From NCBI RefSeq assembly GCF_023221595.1, contig NZ_CP096563.1:3925501-3989500 (forward strand): a DNA stretch of 64,000 nucleotides, written 5' to 3'. Under the pieces are notes generated by a model that made no database searches, was not told the DNA's origin, and saw only the letters and a program-made list of their open reading frames with translations. Shown in pieces: positions 35,429-44,459 of this stretch (position 1 is the first letter of the stretch; each line of letters starts with the position of its first letter). The translations under genes were made by a program, and so were the position numbers. Source of the stretch: Rhodococcus qingshengii JCM 15477 (GTDB taxonomy: Bacteria; Actinomycetota; Actinomycetes; Mycobacteriales; Mycobacteriaceae).

Positions 35429-36667
35429 TCAGGCGAGGGCGCTGCCTGCGGCCCAGTCTGCCCAGGAAAGGGTCCAGTCGCCGTTCTGCCACACCTCCAG
35501 CGGAGCGCCGCCGGTGTTCTTGATCTCGACGACATCTCCCGGCTGCGAGAAATCGAAGAACCATTTGGCATTGGCCGCACTGAGATTGAGGCAACCGTGC
35601 GAGGTGTCGGTGTTTCCCTGCGCCCAGACGGTGCTCTCCAACTCGTGAAGATAGATACCGTCCGTGCTGATGCGGGTGGCCCAGTTGATGGATTCCTTGT
35701 AGCCGAGGCGCGAGTTGATCGGCAGACCGTAGGTCGACGAATCCATGATGACGGGATTTGCCTTGTCCATCACGGTGTACGTGCCGGGCTGGGTCCAGAA
35801 CGAGAGCGTCGTGCCGCCGATCGTCTCGGTGCCGCCCATTCCCATCGAGGTCGGCATTTCCTTGATCACCTGACCGTTTTCGTAGACGGTCACCATCTTG
35901 GTGTTGTCGTCGGCGACCGAGACGTGGGAGTCGCCGATCTTGAAGGACACGGTGTCGTCCTGCTGGCCGTACAGTCCGTTGCCGAGCTGCTTGCCGTAGA
36001 TGTTCGCGTTCACCGAGACCGTCGTGCCTGGTGCGTAGTAGTTCTGCGGTCGCCAGTGAACGTTCTGACCGTCGACCCAGTACCACGATCCCTGTACGGG
36101 CGGATTGGTTGTGACCAGCAGAGACTTCTCGGCCGCGGCCTTGTCACCGATCAACTCGTCGAAATGAACGGCGACGACGGTGCCGACACCGTACGTGCCA
36201 CCGTCCGATATCGAGGCGCCACCGGTGGTGTTGATATACGCCCGGGTCTGGTTACTCGGCGCGACGGTGGTCAGCGTCGTGTTCTTGGTCGTGGCAACAC
36301 CGTTCGCGTCGACGGCGTCGACGACCAGCTTGTAAGTCTTGCCGTATCCGAGTGGTTCGCTCGGTTTCCAGGACGTCTTGTCCGGCGTGGTGATACCGGC
36401 GACTTCCTTACCCTCGGGATTGGTCAGCGCGACGGTCGTCAGTGTTCCCTTCGCGACCTGGACCTCGATGGGGTCGAGTGGACTCACCGGAGTTCCGCCG
36501 TCCGCCGGTGTGACGGTGACGAGCGCCTCGCTGGTCGGAGTAGTGGTGACGGCGCTGCTGGAGGAACCCGTGTTGTCTCCGGTGGAGACCGTGCACCCCG
36601 CGACGAGCATCAACGCCGCCGCGGCACACACCGCTCCAACGATTCGCATATGCGCACGTGACAACAT
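35429..36667 (-). CDS. L,D-transpeptidase lipoprotein
   Basis: This 412-residue secreted enzyme makes 3-3 cross-links in peptidoglycan. It has a lipoprotein signal (LMLVAGC, Cys25), Ig-like domains at about 45-250 and a YkuD catalytic domain with the motif from YLHEL to SHGCLNLS, whose Cys is the nucleophile. The architecture matches mycobacterial Ldt enzymes. A C-terminal Trp-rich tail follows the catalytic domain. ATG at 36667 has a Gly/Ala-rich upstream region with GGAGG. Confidence 0.92.
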   Translation of the reverse strand: MLSRAHMRIVGAVCAAAALMLVAGCTVSTGDNTGSSSSAVTTTPTSEALVTVTPADGGTPVSPLDPIEVQVAKGTLTTVALTNPEGKEVAGITTPDKTSWKPSEPLGYGKTYKLVVDAVDANGVATTKNTTLTTVAPSNQTRAYINTTGGASISDGGTYGVGTVVAVHFDELIGDKAAAEKSLLVTTNPPVQGSWYWVDGQNVHWRPQNYYAPGTTVSVNANIYGKQLGNGLYGQQDDTVSFKIGDSHVSVADDNTKMVTVYENGQVIKEMPTSMGMGGTETIGGTTLSFWTQPGTYTVMDKANPVIMDSSTYGLPINSRLGYKESINWATRISTDGIYLHELESTVWAQGNTDTSHGCLNLSAANAKWFFDFSQPGDVVEIKNTGGAPLEVWQNGDWTLSWADWAAGSALA

Positions 36668-36790
36668 CTGGCCTCCTGAAATCCCCGAACCAACTCACGC
36701 CGAAGGCGACCCCCGACGTCTTTACGATAGTGCGCAAATCTGACACTTCGCTGAGCGCCGGATCCGATTCAGCTCGGGATCACAACAAGA

Positions 36791-37552
36791 TCAGTGCAGT
36801 GGCCGTGGTCCCCAGCGATCGGTCAGCACTCCGATCGCGCCCAGAGCAACAGCCCCGGCGGTCGACGTGCGCAGGACCGTCGGGCCGAGAAGCACCGGAG
36901 TGGCCCCGGCCTCCGACAACGCGCTGATCTCCGAATCGTCCAGCCCACCTTCGGGACCGACAACCAGAAATACCTCGTCCGCGCTCGCCAGCGGCAAACC
37001 GGCCAACGGCGTCGTCGCCGATTCGTGAAGCACCGCAACCACAGCGCCACGGGCAACGGCGTCACGAACCAACGCGATCACCGCCGGCGTCTTGTGCAGT
37101 TCCGCAATTTCCGGGACGAACGCGCGTCTGGACTGCTTTGCCGCAGACACTGCCGCACTTCGCCAGCGTGCGACGCCCTTGGCGAGCTTGGGGCCCTCCC
37201 ACTTGGCGACACAACGCAAGGACTGCCACGGGATCACCGCGTCGATCCCCGCCTCGGTCGCCAGTTCGACGGCCAACTCGGAACGCTCGGCCTTGGGAAG
37301 TGCCTGAACGAGGGTCACCAACGGCTTGGGCTGCTCGAGAACCTGAACGTCACTGACCAACAGTTCCAGGCGGTCCTTGCCGACGCTCGTCACCTCGGCG
37401 TCGGCTACCCGGCCTCGGCCGTCGGCCAACACCAATCGCTCACCGACGCCGATCCGGCGGACAGTGGCCGCGTGGCGACCCTCCTGTCCGTCCAGAACTG
37501 CGATTTCACCGACGCCGGGAACCGGGTCGAGAAAGAAGACCGTTGCGGCCAC
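36791..37552 (-). CDS. rsmE: 16S rRNA m3U1498 methyltransferase RsmE
   Basis: This 253-residue SPOUT methyltransferase methylates U1498 of 16S rRNA. An N-terminal PUA-like domain and the knot motif VGPEGGLDDSEI, followed by LLGPTVLRTSTAG, identify it. It is two bases after dnaJ in the hrcA-dnaJ-rsmE run. Confidence 0.95.
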   Translation of the reverse strand: MAATVFFLDPVPGVGEIAVLDGQEGRHAATVRRIGVGERLVLADGRGRVADAEVTSVGKDRLELLVSDVQVLEQPKPLVTLVQALPKAERSELAVELATEAGIDAVIPWQSLRCVAKWEGPKLAKGVARWRSAAVSAAKQSRRAFVPEIAELHKTPAVIALVRDAVARGAVVAVLHESATTPLAGLPLASADEVFLVVGPEGGLDDSEISALSEAGATPVLLGPTVLRTSTAGAVALGAIGVLTDRWGPRPLH

Positions 37553-37554
37553 CG

Positions 37555-38706
37555 TCAGCGGCCGCTGAATGCTTCGCGAAGACGCGAGAACAATCCACCG
37601 CTGTTCTGCGAGGCCGTCGAGACAACCTCGGCCTCGTCACGATCGCGGAGCAGCTTGAATTCCTTGAGCAGCTTGGACTGCTTGTGATCGAGACGGCTCG
37701 GGATGACCACCTCGAGGTGAGCGTGCACGTCGCCGCGCACTCCCGACCGCAGTTTCGGCATGCCATGACCGCGAAGAACAGCAACGTGTCCGGGCTGGGT
37801 GCCTGGCTCGATGGTGATTTCCTTGGGGCCGTCGATGATGGTGTCGACGGTGACAGTCGTACCGAGCGCTGCGTCGACCATCGGAACGCGGATCGTGCAG
37901 TGCAGGTCTTCACCGTCTCGAACGAAGACGTCGTGCTGCTGCTCGACGATCTCGACGTAGAGGTCGCCGGGGTGTCCGCCGCCCGGGCCCACTTCACCCT
38001 GCGCGGTCAAACGGATGCGCATGCCACCGGCGACGCCCGCGGGAACCTTCACGGTGATGTCACGCTTGGCCCGAACTCGGCCGTCGCCGCCACACTTGTG
38101 GCAGGGATCCGGGATGGTCTCACCGGCACCGCGGCACGTCGGGCAGGGACGCGAGGTCATGACCTGACCGAGGAACGAGCGCTGGATGGACTGAACTTCG
38201 CCGGCACCGTTGCAGGTCTCACAGCGGACAGGCTTGGAGTCGCCGTTGGTTCCGGCTCCGGTGCAGCTGTCGCACAGAATGGCCGTCTCGACGGTCACGT
38301 GCTTGCTGACTCCCGTCGCACATTCTGCGAGGGTCAGCTTGGTGCGAAGCAACGAGTCGGCTCCGGGCTGAACGCGACCGCGCGGCCCACGACCTGCGCC
38401 GCCACCGCCGCCGAAGAATGCTTCGAAGACGTCGCCGAGGCCGCCGCCACCGAATCCGCCGCCGAAGCCACCACCGCCGCCACCACCGGACTCGAGCGGG
38501 TCTCCGCCGAGATCGACGATGCGACGCTTCTCCGGGTCGGTCAGGACCTCGTAGGCCGTCGAGATCTCCTTGAACTTGGCCTGCGCCGCCTCGTCAGGGT
38601 TGACGTCCGGGTGCAGTTCGCGTGCCAGCTTGCGGTAAGCGCGCTTGAGCTCCTGGTCTGTCGCGTTCTTGTCGACGCCGAGCAATCCGTAGTAATCCCG
38701 TGCCAC
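37555..38706 (-). CDS. dnaJ: Chaperone DnaJ (type I, DnaJ2-like)
   Basis: This 383-residue Hsp70 co-chaperone has a J domain with HPD (about residue 32), a Gly/Phe-rich linker rich in GGGF, and four CxxCxGxG zinc repeats ([32 protein letters not shown]), plus the C-terminal substrate domain. It lies next to hrcA and away from dnaK, so it corresponds to DnaJ2 of mycobacteria. Confidence 0.95.
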   Translation of the reverse strand: MARDYYGLLGVDKNATDQELKRAYRKLARELHPDVNPDEAAQAKFKEISTAYEVLTDPEKRRIVDLGGDPLESGGGGGGGFGGGFGGGGLGDVFEAFFGGGGGAGRGPRGRVQPGADSLLRTKLTLAECATGVSKHVTVETAILCDSCTGAGTNGDSKPVRCETCNGAGEVQSIQRSFLGQVMTSRPCPTCRGAGETIPDPCHKCGGDGRVRAKRDITVKVPAGVAGGMRIRLTAQGEVGPGGGHPGDLYVEIVEQQHDVFVRDGEDLHCTIRVPMVDAALGTTVTVDTIIDGPKEITIEPGTQPGHVAVLRGHGMPKLRSGVRGDVHAHLEVVIPSRLDHKQSKLLKEFKLLRDRDEAEVVSTASQNSGGLFSRLREAFSGR

Positions 38707-38786
38707 GTTGAGTCTCTCGTCCTTCTCTTACTTCTAGGTTTTCCTCAGTCCTCGCGAGGAGGCGTGCCGACGAATGTCGACGTCCG

Positions 38787-39830
38787 TCATCGCTCGGAGA
38801 GAACTTCGCCGATGTATCTGGCAACGGCGGCAACCGATGCAATTGTTCCCGGATAGTCCATCCGAGTGGGTCCGAGCACACCGACACCACCGAAAACGGT
38901 ACCGGCCGCGCCGTAGCCAGTCGAAATCACGGAGGTTCCGCGCATCTGTTCGACCTGCGTCTCTTCACCGATCTGAACGGTGACCGTGCCGGAGTTCTGC
39001 GTCGCAGCGAGCAGTTTGAGGACCACTACCTGCTCTTCCAGTGCTTCGAGCACTGCGCGCAGCGAACCGGGGAAGCCGGCCAGACCGGAGAAATCGGCGG
39101 CGTTGCGCGTGAGATTCGAGGTTCCGCCCAGAACGAGGCGATCTTCCGGATGCTCGACCAGGGTCTCGACCAGAACCGTTGCCGAGCGGATCACGGCGTC
39201 GCGAAGGTCGGCCGGAGACTCGTCGGCCAGTTCCGCCACGGCAATCGACGCGGCGGCCAGGCGCTTTCCTTCCAGTGCTCCGCCGAGAAGCGTGCGCAAC
39301 CGGGAAAGGTCTTCGTCTTCGAGGACGTCTCCGAGTTCGACGATTCGCTGATCGACGCGGCCGGAATCGGTGATGAGAACGAGAAGCAGGCGCGCCGGCG
39401 TCAAAGCGACCACCTCGAGGTGGCGAACCGACGACGCGGACAGCGACGGGTACTGGACAACCGCGACCTGACGGGTCAGTTGCGCGAGCAGTCGCACACC
39501 ACGACGCAGAACGTCGTCGAGGTCGACACCCGACTCCAAGAACTCGAGGATCGCTCGACGCTCGGGCCCGGACATGGGCTTGACGTCGGCGATGCGATCG
39601 ACGAATTCGCGGTATCCCTTGTCGGTGGGGACGCGGCCGGAACTGGTGTGCGGTTGGGCGATGTAGCCCTCGGCCTCGAGGAATGCCATGTCGTTGCGCA
39701 CAGTGGCGCTCGACACTCCGAGGTTGTGACGCTCGACCAGTGCCTTGGATCCCACCGGGTCCTGGGTGGAGACGTAATCGGCCACGATTGCACGTAAGAC
39801 CTCGAAACGCCTGTCGTCGGTACTCGACAT
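38787..39830 (-). CDS. hrcA: Heat-inducible repressor HrcA
   Basis: This 347-residue repressor of groE-type heat-shock genes has a winged helix at about residues 5-75 ([16 protein letters not shown], then [17 protein letters not shown]) and a GAF-like core. The ATG at 39830 has GGAGG about eight bases before; a GTG three codons earlier is less likely. I see no CIRCE inverted repeat in front of hrcA, so its targets are probably elsewhere. Confidence 0.93.
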   Translation of the reverse strand: MSSTDDRRFEVLRAIVADYVSTQDPVGSKALVERHNLGVSSATVRNDMAFLEAEGYIAQPHTSSGRVPTDKGYREFVDRIADVKPMSGPERRAILEFLESGVDLDDVLRRGVRLLAQLTRQVAVVQYPSLSASSVRHLEVVALTPARLLLVLITDSGRVDQRIVELGDVLEDEDLSRLRTLLGGALEGKRLAAASIAVAELADESPADLRDAVIRSATVLVETLVEHPEDRLVLGGTSNLTRNAADFSGLAGFPGSLRAVLEALEEQVVVLKLLAATQNSGTVTVQIGEETQVEQMRGTSVISTGYGAAGTVFGGVGVLGPTRMDYPGTIASVAAVARYIGEVLSER

Positions 39831-39987
39831 CGTTGCCACCTCCGTTTCCTGAAAAGAACGAACGCCGACATTTACACATCGGTTTCCACTGGCAGTCTAA
39901 TCGCCCGAGCGCCAGAGACGGCTGTTGCCCTTACTGTGGAGTGAGATCGGCGAAAGGTCGATCGCACAACCATGGACAAGGCGGCAC

Positions 39988-40311
39988 ATGATCTTCAAAG
40001 GCGTGATGGACGGCAAACCGTATCCCGATCACGGACTGTCTCTACGCGACTGGTCGAAGTTCCCTCCACGTCAGGTTCGACTCGACGAGATCGTGACCAC
40101 CACGAAGGTCCTCGAACTCGATCGCCTGCTGTCGGAGGACTCGACCTTCTACGGCGATCTGTTCCCGCACGCAGTGCAGTGGCGCGGCACGCTCTACCTC
40201 GAGGACGGTCTGCACCGAGCGGTTCGTTCGGCCCTGCGAAACCGCGTCGTGCTGCACGCGCGTGTCTTCGACTTCGACGCGATGCCCGGTGTCATCGAGG
40301 GCGTCCGCTGA
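39988..40311 (+). CDS. Conserved hypothetical (Rv2375-type)
   Basis: This 107-residue protein contains LDRLLSEDSTFYGDLFPHAV, RGTLYLEDGLHRAVRSAL and VVLHARVFDFD. Relatives are sometimes auto-annotated as VapB-type antitoxins, but no toxin gene is next to it and no DNA-binding motif is evident. It is divergent from hrcA, as in M. tuberculosis. The last nine codons with the stop codon are duplicated directly downstream. Confidence 0.75.
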   Translation: MIFKGVMDGKPYPDHGLSLRDWSKFPPRQVRLDEIVTTTKVLELDRLLSEDSTFYGDLFPHAVQWRGTLYLEDGLHRAVRSALRNRVVLHARVFDFDAMPGVIEGVR

Positions 40312-40341
40312 CGCCCGGTGTCATCGAGGGCGTCCGCTGAC
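40284..40341. repeat. 29-bp perfect tandem duplication
   Basis: The 29 bases at 40284-40312, covering the end and stop codon of the Rv2375-like gene, are repeated exactly at 40313-40341. The second copy lies just before the stop codon of the convergent gene. Confidence 0.95.
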
Positions 40342-40343
40342 GC

Positions 40344-40964
40344 TCAGGCGATAGTCACGAGCAACGCAGGTGTCGTTTGCCCCGGCCAGGTTCCGGTGAG
40401 CGTCTCCGGGTCCGAGACTCGATCTGCGTCGATCACTCTCGCCACAGTCAGTTCCAGGCTTCCCGCGCGGATGATCGTGTCGGTGCCGACTGTCGAGCAG
40501 GTCACGGATTCGACTGCCGGTACGGAAGCGCGGGCCGTACCGCTGCCTACTACGTGAGCCGTCACGGGGATGTGATCGGCGGTGTCCGCGAAGACCATTT
40601 CGACTCCGGCCCCACCGGTCAGAATCGCGGTCGCCACCGCGCTCACGTAGACCGGATCACAGCATGCGTCGTACACCCACCGTTCGCCGAGTACCGAATG
40701 ATCCATGGTTGCGATCAGTGCGGTCTCCGCCCCGTCCAGCGGAGCACCTCGATAAGTGAGCGGGACCTGAAGAATTCGACCGTCGGCAGAGCGCATCAGG
40801 TGCGTCTCGATTCCGACCTCACCGTCCGGGTCGTCGAAACGATAGGCGTCGACGCGTTCGAGCGTCGAACAGTCGACCGACCCGAGCCACGGCTGCTTGG
40901 GCACCCACGCTCGGAGCAGGTCGTTCTTGGACGGATTCAGCTGCGCACGATGAATGATGGCCAC
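40344..40964 (-). CDS. Maltokinase N-terminal cap-like domain protein
   Basis: This 206-residue protein starts AIIHRAQLNPSKNDLLRAW and continues with LTYRGAPLDGAETALIATMD and DPVYVSAVATAILTGG. This resembles the N-terminal cap domain of mycobacterial maltokinase, but without the kinase domain. Similar stand-alone proteins are often misnamed alpha-glucan branching protein. GTG codons at 40964 and 40967 both fit a -10 at 40972-40977 for a leaderless mRNA. Role unknown; a link to maltose-1-phosphate/glucan metabolism is inferred from the domain only. Confidence 0.72.
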   Translation of the reverse strand: MAIIHRAQLNPSKNDLLRAWVPKQPWLGSVDCSTLERVDAYRFDDPDGEVGIETHLMRSADGRILQVPLTYRGAPLDGAETALIATMDHSVLGERWVYDACCDPVYVSAVATAILTGGAGVEMVFADTADHIPVTAHVVGSGTARASVPAVESVTCSTVGTDTIIRAGSLELTVARVIDADRVSDPETLTGTWPGQTTPALLVTIA

Positions 40965-40971
40965 CACGGCC

Positions 40972-40977
40972 ACATTA
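40972..40977 (-). promoter_or_regulatory. -10 for leaderless cap-domain gene
   Basis: Minus-strand TAATGT ends five or seven bases before the two candidate GTG start codons, placing the transcript start on one of them. Confidence 0.4.
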
Positions 40978-40999
40978 CGCGGCGAAGGATGGTTGCGCG

Positions 41000-42226
41000 T
41001 CAGGTCAGGATCGTGCGAATCACCGCATCGGCGAGCAGGCGACCACGGTCGGTGAGAACCACGTGATCGTTCTCGATCACGGCCAACCCGTCGACTACCA
41101 CCTGTTCGGCCGAAAGACGTTCGGATGCAGACAGTTCCGACAACGGAAGTCCCGTACGCAACCGTGCGGTCAGCATGACTCGCTCCATGTGTTCGTCCTC
41201 GGCGGTCAGTTCTTCGCTGCCGCCGACGGGAAGTTCGCCGAGCGCCAACTGTTCCGCGTACCGCGCCGGGTGCTTGACGTTCCACCACCGCACTCCGCCG
41301 ACGTGGCTGTGCGCGCCCGGACCGGCACCCCACCAGTCACCGCCGTCCCAGTAGCCGAGGTTGTGACGACACCGGGTGTCACCGGAGTCCGCGGTTTCCG
41401 CCTTTGCCCAGTTGGAGACCTCGTACCACCGCAAGCCTGCCTCGGACAGGCGTGAATCGATTCGTTCGTACCGCGAGGCCAGCACGTCGTCGTCCGGGGC
41501 GGGCAGCTCGCCGCGCCTGACCTTGCGAGCCATGGCGGTGCCGTCCTCGACGATCAACGCATAGGCCGAGACGTGATCGACATCGGCGGAAAGGACCGCA
41601 TCGAGTGAGGCGTCCAGGTCTTGATCGCGCTCCCCCGGGGTTCCATAGATCAAATCGAGATTCACGTGCGAAAAACCAGCTGCGCGAGCCTCTTTCGCGG
41701 CAGCGACGGCGCGGCCGGGAGTGTGCGTGCGGTCGAGGATCTTCAGAACGTGCTGGGCGGCCGACTGCATGCCGAGGGAAATCCGGGTGAATCCAGCGCT
41801 GCGGAGAGCACCGAAGAACTCCGGCGACGTCGATTCGGGGTTCGATTCCGTGGTCACTTCGGCGCCGGACGCCAGGCCGAAGCTGCTCCGCACCGCCGAC
41901 AGCACGTCGGACAATCCGTCACCACCGAGCAGCGACGGCGTTCCACCGCCCACGAACACGGTCTCCGCCGCCGGGGCGCCCGTCATCTCGGCCGCGAGAT
42001 CGAGTTCGCGCCGCAGACCTTCCAACCACGATTGCGGCGAGGCGGAAGTTCCGAGCTCTCCGGCCGTGTAGGTGTTGAAATCGCAGTACCCACACCTGGT
42101 GGCACAGAACGGGACGTGGATGTAGATCCCGAACGGCCGTTTCCCGACACCCTCGAGCGATCGCGCGGGCAAGGCGAAGGGCGTCGCCTCGCTCTGTCGA
42201 GTGGGAGTCGTGCTGGTGACATTCAC
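41000..42226 (-). CDS. hemW: Radical SAM heme chaperone HemW
   Basis: This 408-residue radical-SAM protein has the CATRCGYCDF cluster motif (CxxxCxxC) near residue 42 and the GGGTPSLL SAM-binding loop. HemW delivers heme rather than acting as a coproporphyrinogen oxidase, despite frequent hemN labels. The C-terminal HemN_C domain is present. The GTG start lies six bases after GACACT, the same as recO. Confidence 0.92.
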   Translation of the reverse strand: MNVTSTTPTRQSEATPFALPARSLEGVGKRPFGIYIHVPFCATRCGYCDFNTYTAGELGTSASPQSWLEGLRRELDLAAEMTGAPAAETVFVGGGTPSLLGGDGLSDVLSAVRSSFGLASGAEVTTESNPESTSPEFFGALRSAGFTRISLGMQSAAQHVLKILDRTHTPGRAVAAAKEARAAGFSHVNLDLIYGTPGERDQDLDASLDAVLSADVDHVSAYALIVEDGTAMARKVRRGELPAPDDDVLASRYERIDSRLSEAGLRWYEVSNWAKAETADSGDTRCRHNLGYWDGGDWWGAGPGAHSHVGGVRWWNVKHPARYAEQLALGELPVGGSEELTAEDEHMERVMLTARLRTGLPLSELSASERLSAEQVVVDGLAVIENDHVVLTDRGRLLADAVIRTILT

Positions 42227-42232
42227 GCCTCC

Positions 42233-42238
42233 AGTGTC
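42233..42238 (-). promoter_or_regulatory. Candidate -10 for leaderless hemW
   Basis: Minus-strand GACACT lies six bases before the hemW GTG, with flanks identical to the recO site over eleven bases. Confidence 0.4.
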
Positions 42239-42300
42239 CCAGCATCCGGAACGCGCACCTATTCAGCCTGCGATGCAGGTCGGCGTACGGCTTGAACTCG

Positions 42301-42328
42301 ATATTTCCCCCGTTTTTCGTGGAAATAT
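42301..42328. promoter_or_regulatory. Inverted repeat upstream of sulfur operon
   Basis: ATATTTCC and GGAAATAT are separated by 12 bases. They lie 46-73 bases upstream of the leader ORF start, a position suited to an activator of the sirA operon. The regulator is unknown. Confidence 0.4.
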
Positions 42329-42373
42329 GCGCCCGAGTCGGAATTATCGAGTTGACGTGGCACAATGGTCCGC

Positions 42374-42466
42374 ATGACCGGACTCGGAGTGCGACTTGTG
42401 GCGCGTCGCCATGTCGACTTCAAGCGTGTGTGCAGCTCGTCGTGTCTGCACCTGTGTAGCTGTTGA
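42374..42466 (+). CDS. Cys-rich leader peptide of sirA operon
   Basis: This ORF codes for 30 residues starting MTGLGVRLVARRHVD, with Cys at 20, 24, 28 and 30 just before the stop. CACAAT lies seven bases before the ATG, fitting a leaderless transcript; an ATG at 42365 is in frame. In mycobacteria, leaderless ORFs with clustered Cys codons sit upstream of sulfur genes and attenuate them when cysteine is plentiful. Position, size and Cys cluster match that class. It is followed by about 260 bases of non-coding leader. Confidence 0.82.
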   Translation: MTGLGVRLVARRHVDFKRVCSSSCLHLCSC

Positions 42467-42728
42467 TCTTTCACTGATCTTCCAGCCTTTCCCGCTCATC
42501 TCCATCTGCTTCACCGAAACACTCTCTGCAGAGACATGCCTTTTCAGGGACGCAGCTTCTCCAGCTGTTCGTTTTCGTGAGCACACCTGCCGGCCGCGAG
42601 CTTTCCGAGACCGAGGACAGCCCCCTCGATTTCCGACACGGACCGGTGCGTCCCGATCAGACACCGCCACAGTTCATCGATAGTGCGTGCCGCGTGCCGA
42701 TCAACCGCCCAGATCCAGGAGTTCATCG
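42467..42728 (+). promoter_or_regulatory. Attenuator/leader region between Cys peptide and sirA
   Basis: This 262-base stretch has no plausible gene. It follows the Cys-codon cluster and leads into sirA, whose AGGAG is at its end. It probably holds the RNA structures that respond to ribosome stalling on the Cys codons; I did not resolve a specific fold. Confidence 0.45.
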
Positions 42729-44459
42729 ATGACGTCGACCACCGACGCCGCCACACCCGCCGATTCGGCAGCAGCTGCCGAAGCCCGGCCTGCACGCGCT
42801 GCGCGTCCCGCCAAGCGTCGCGCCGAAGGTCAGTGGGCCCTCGGTTACCGCGAGCCTCTCAACGCCAACGAGCAGGCCAAGAAGGACGACAACCCGCTCA
42901 ACGTTCGGGCCCGCATCGAGAACATCTACTCCAAGCAGGGCTTCGACAGCATCGACAAGGGCGACCTTCGCGGCCGCTTCCGCTGGTGGGGTCTCTACAC
43001 CCAGCGCGAAGAAGGCTACGACGGCACCTTCACCGGCGACGAGAACATCGACCTGCTCGAGGCCAAGTACTTCATGATGCGCGTGCGTTGCGACGCCGGC
43101 GCTCTGAACGTCGAGCAGCTGCGCACCATCGCCGGTATCTCGAAGGAATTCGGCCGGAACACCGCCGACCTGTCGGACCGTGAGAACGTTCAGTTCCACT
43201 GGATCGAAGTCGAGAACGTCCCGGAGATCTGGAAGCGCCTCGAAGCCGTCGGGCTCAAGACCACCGAAGCGTGCGGTGACTGCCCTCGCGTCGTCCTCGG
43301 TTCTCCCCTGGCCGGCGAATCGCTCGACGAGGTCCTCGATCCCACCCCGGCGATCGACGAGATCGTGCGCCGCTACATCGGCGACCCCAAGTACTCCAAC
43401 CTGCCGCGCAAGTTCAAGACCGCCATCTCCGGCCAGCAGGATGTTGTTCACGAGATCAACGACATCGCCTTCATCGGCGTGAACCACCCCGAGCACGGCC
43501 CGGGCCTCGACCTCTGGGTCGGCGGCGGACTGTCCACCAACCCGATGCTGGCGCAGCGCGTCGGCGCCTGGATTCCGCTCGACGAGGTCCCCGATGTCTG
43601 GGAGGGCGTCGTCTCGATCTTCCGTGACTACGGCTACCGCCGTCTGCGCGCGAAGGCCAGGCTCAAGTTCCTCGTCAAGGACTGGGGTATCGAGAAGTTC
43701 CGCGAGGTTCTCGAGACCGAGTACCTGAAGCGTCCGCTCATCGACGGCCCCGCGCCCGAGAAGCCCAAGCGCCCGATCGATCACGTCGGTATCCAGAAGA
43801 CCCGCAACGGCCACAACGCAGTCGGTTTCGCTCCGATCGCCGGCCGCGTCTCGGGAGACATCCTGGCTCAGGTCGCCGACGCCGCCGAGAAGGCCGGCAG
43901 CGACCGGATCCGCTTCACTCCGTACCAGAAGCTGATCATCCTCGACGTCGCCGACGAGACGCTCGAGCCGCTCATCGCCGATCTCGACGCGCTGGGTCTT
44001 CCCGCCCGTCCGTCGCACTGGCGCAAGAACCTGATGGCCTGCTCCGGCATCGAGTTCTGCAAGCTCTCGTTCGCCGAGACCCGCAAGCGTTCGCAGGTGC
44101 TCGTGCCCGAACTCGAACAGCGTCTTGCCGACATCAACAGCCAGCTCGACGTGCCGATCACCATCAACATCAACGGTTGCCCCAACTCCTGCGCTCGCTC
44201 GCAGATCGCCGACATCGGCTTCAAGGGCCAACTCGTCGACGACGGTGAGGGGAATCAAGTCGAGGGTTTCCAGGTTCATCTGGGAGGCAGCCTCGGATTC
44301 GACAGCGCCTTCGGACGCAAGCTGCGCCAGCACAAGGTCACCAGCGTCGAGATGGGTGACTACATCGACCGCGTCGTACGTCAGTTCGTCAAGAACCGCA
44401 ACGAAGGTGAACGGTTCGCCGAATGGGCAGTGCGCGCAGACGAAGGAGATTTGCGATGA
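42729..44459 (+). CDS. sirA: Ferredoxin-dependent sulfite reductase
   Basis: This 576-residue enzyme reduces sulfite to sulfide with a siroheme and a 4Fe-4S cluster. It has two repeated ferrite reductase-like halves, and the cluster Cys residues are in CSGIEFCKLSFAETR and NGCPNSCARSQ. ATG 42729 has AGGAG before it; the frame extends to 42687 but without support. The first 40 residues are Ala/Arg/Pro-rich and likely disordered. It begins the sirA-cysH-cysD-cysN operon. M. tuberculosis has the same gene, earlier called nirA. Confidence 0.93.
   Translation: MTSTTDAATPADSAAAAEARPARAARPAKRRAEGQWALGYREPLNANEQAKKDDNPLNVRARIENIYSKQGFDSIDKGDLRGRFRWWGLYTQREEGYDGTFTGDENIDLLEAKYFMMRVRCDAGALNVEQLRTIAGISKEFGRNTADLSDRENVQFHWIEVENVPEIWKRLEAVGLKTTEACGDCPRVVLGSPLAGESLDEVLDPTPAIDEIVRRYIGDPKYSNLPRKFKTAISGQQDVVHEINDIAFIGVNHPEHGPGLDLWVGGGLSTNPMLAQRVGAWIPLDEVPDVWEGVVSIFRDYGYRRLRAKARLKFLVKDWGIEKFREVLETEYLKRPLIDGPAPEKPKRPIDHVGIQKTRNGHNAVGFAPIAGRVSGDILAQVADAAEKAGSDRIRFTPYQKLIILDVADETLEPLIADLDALGLPARPSHWRKNLMACSGIEFCKLSFAETRKRSQVLVPELEQRLADINSQLDVPITININGCPNSCARSQIADIGFKGQLVDDGEGNQVEGFQVHLGGSLGFDSAFGRKLRQHKVTSVEMGDYIDRVVRQFVKNRNEGERFAEWAVRADEGDLR

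Noticed and set aside
37543-38856. 437-codon plus-strand frame opposite dnaJ
   Set aside because: Low-complexity Thr/Ala/Val-rich product complementary to the zinc repeats and Gly-rich linker of DnaJ.
39840-39987. CIRCE element before hrcA
   Set aside because: No TTAGCACTC-N9-GAGTGCTAA-type repeat is visible in the hrcA upstream region.
39988-40311. Toxin-antitoxin pair around the Rv2375-like gene
   Set aside because: No toxin gene is adjacent and the protein shows no DNA-binding motif; the VapB label sometimes given to the family is not supported here.
40284-40341. Possible CRISPR repeat pair
   Set aside because: The two 29-base copies touch each other with no spacer and duplicate a gene end; no cas gene is present.
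41000-41333. Upstream extension of the cap-domain gene into hemW
   Set aside because: The extension is out-of-frame shadow of hemW; homology starts at the GTG near 40964.
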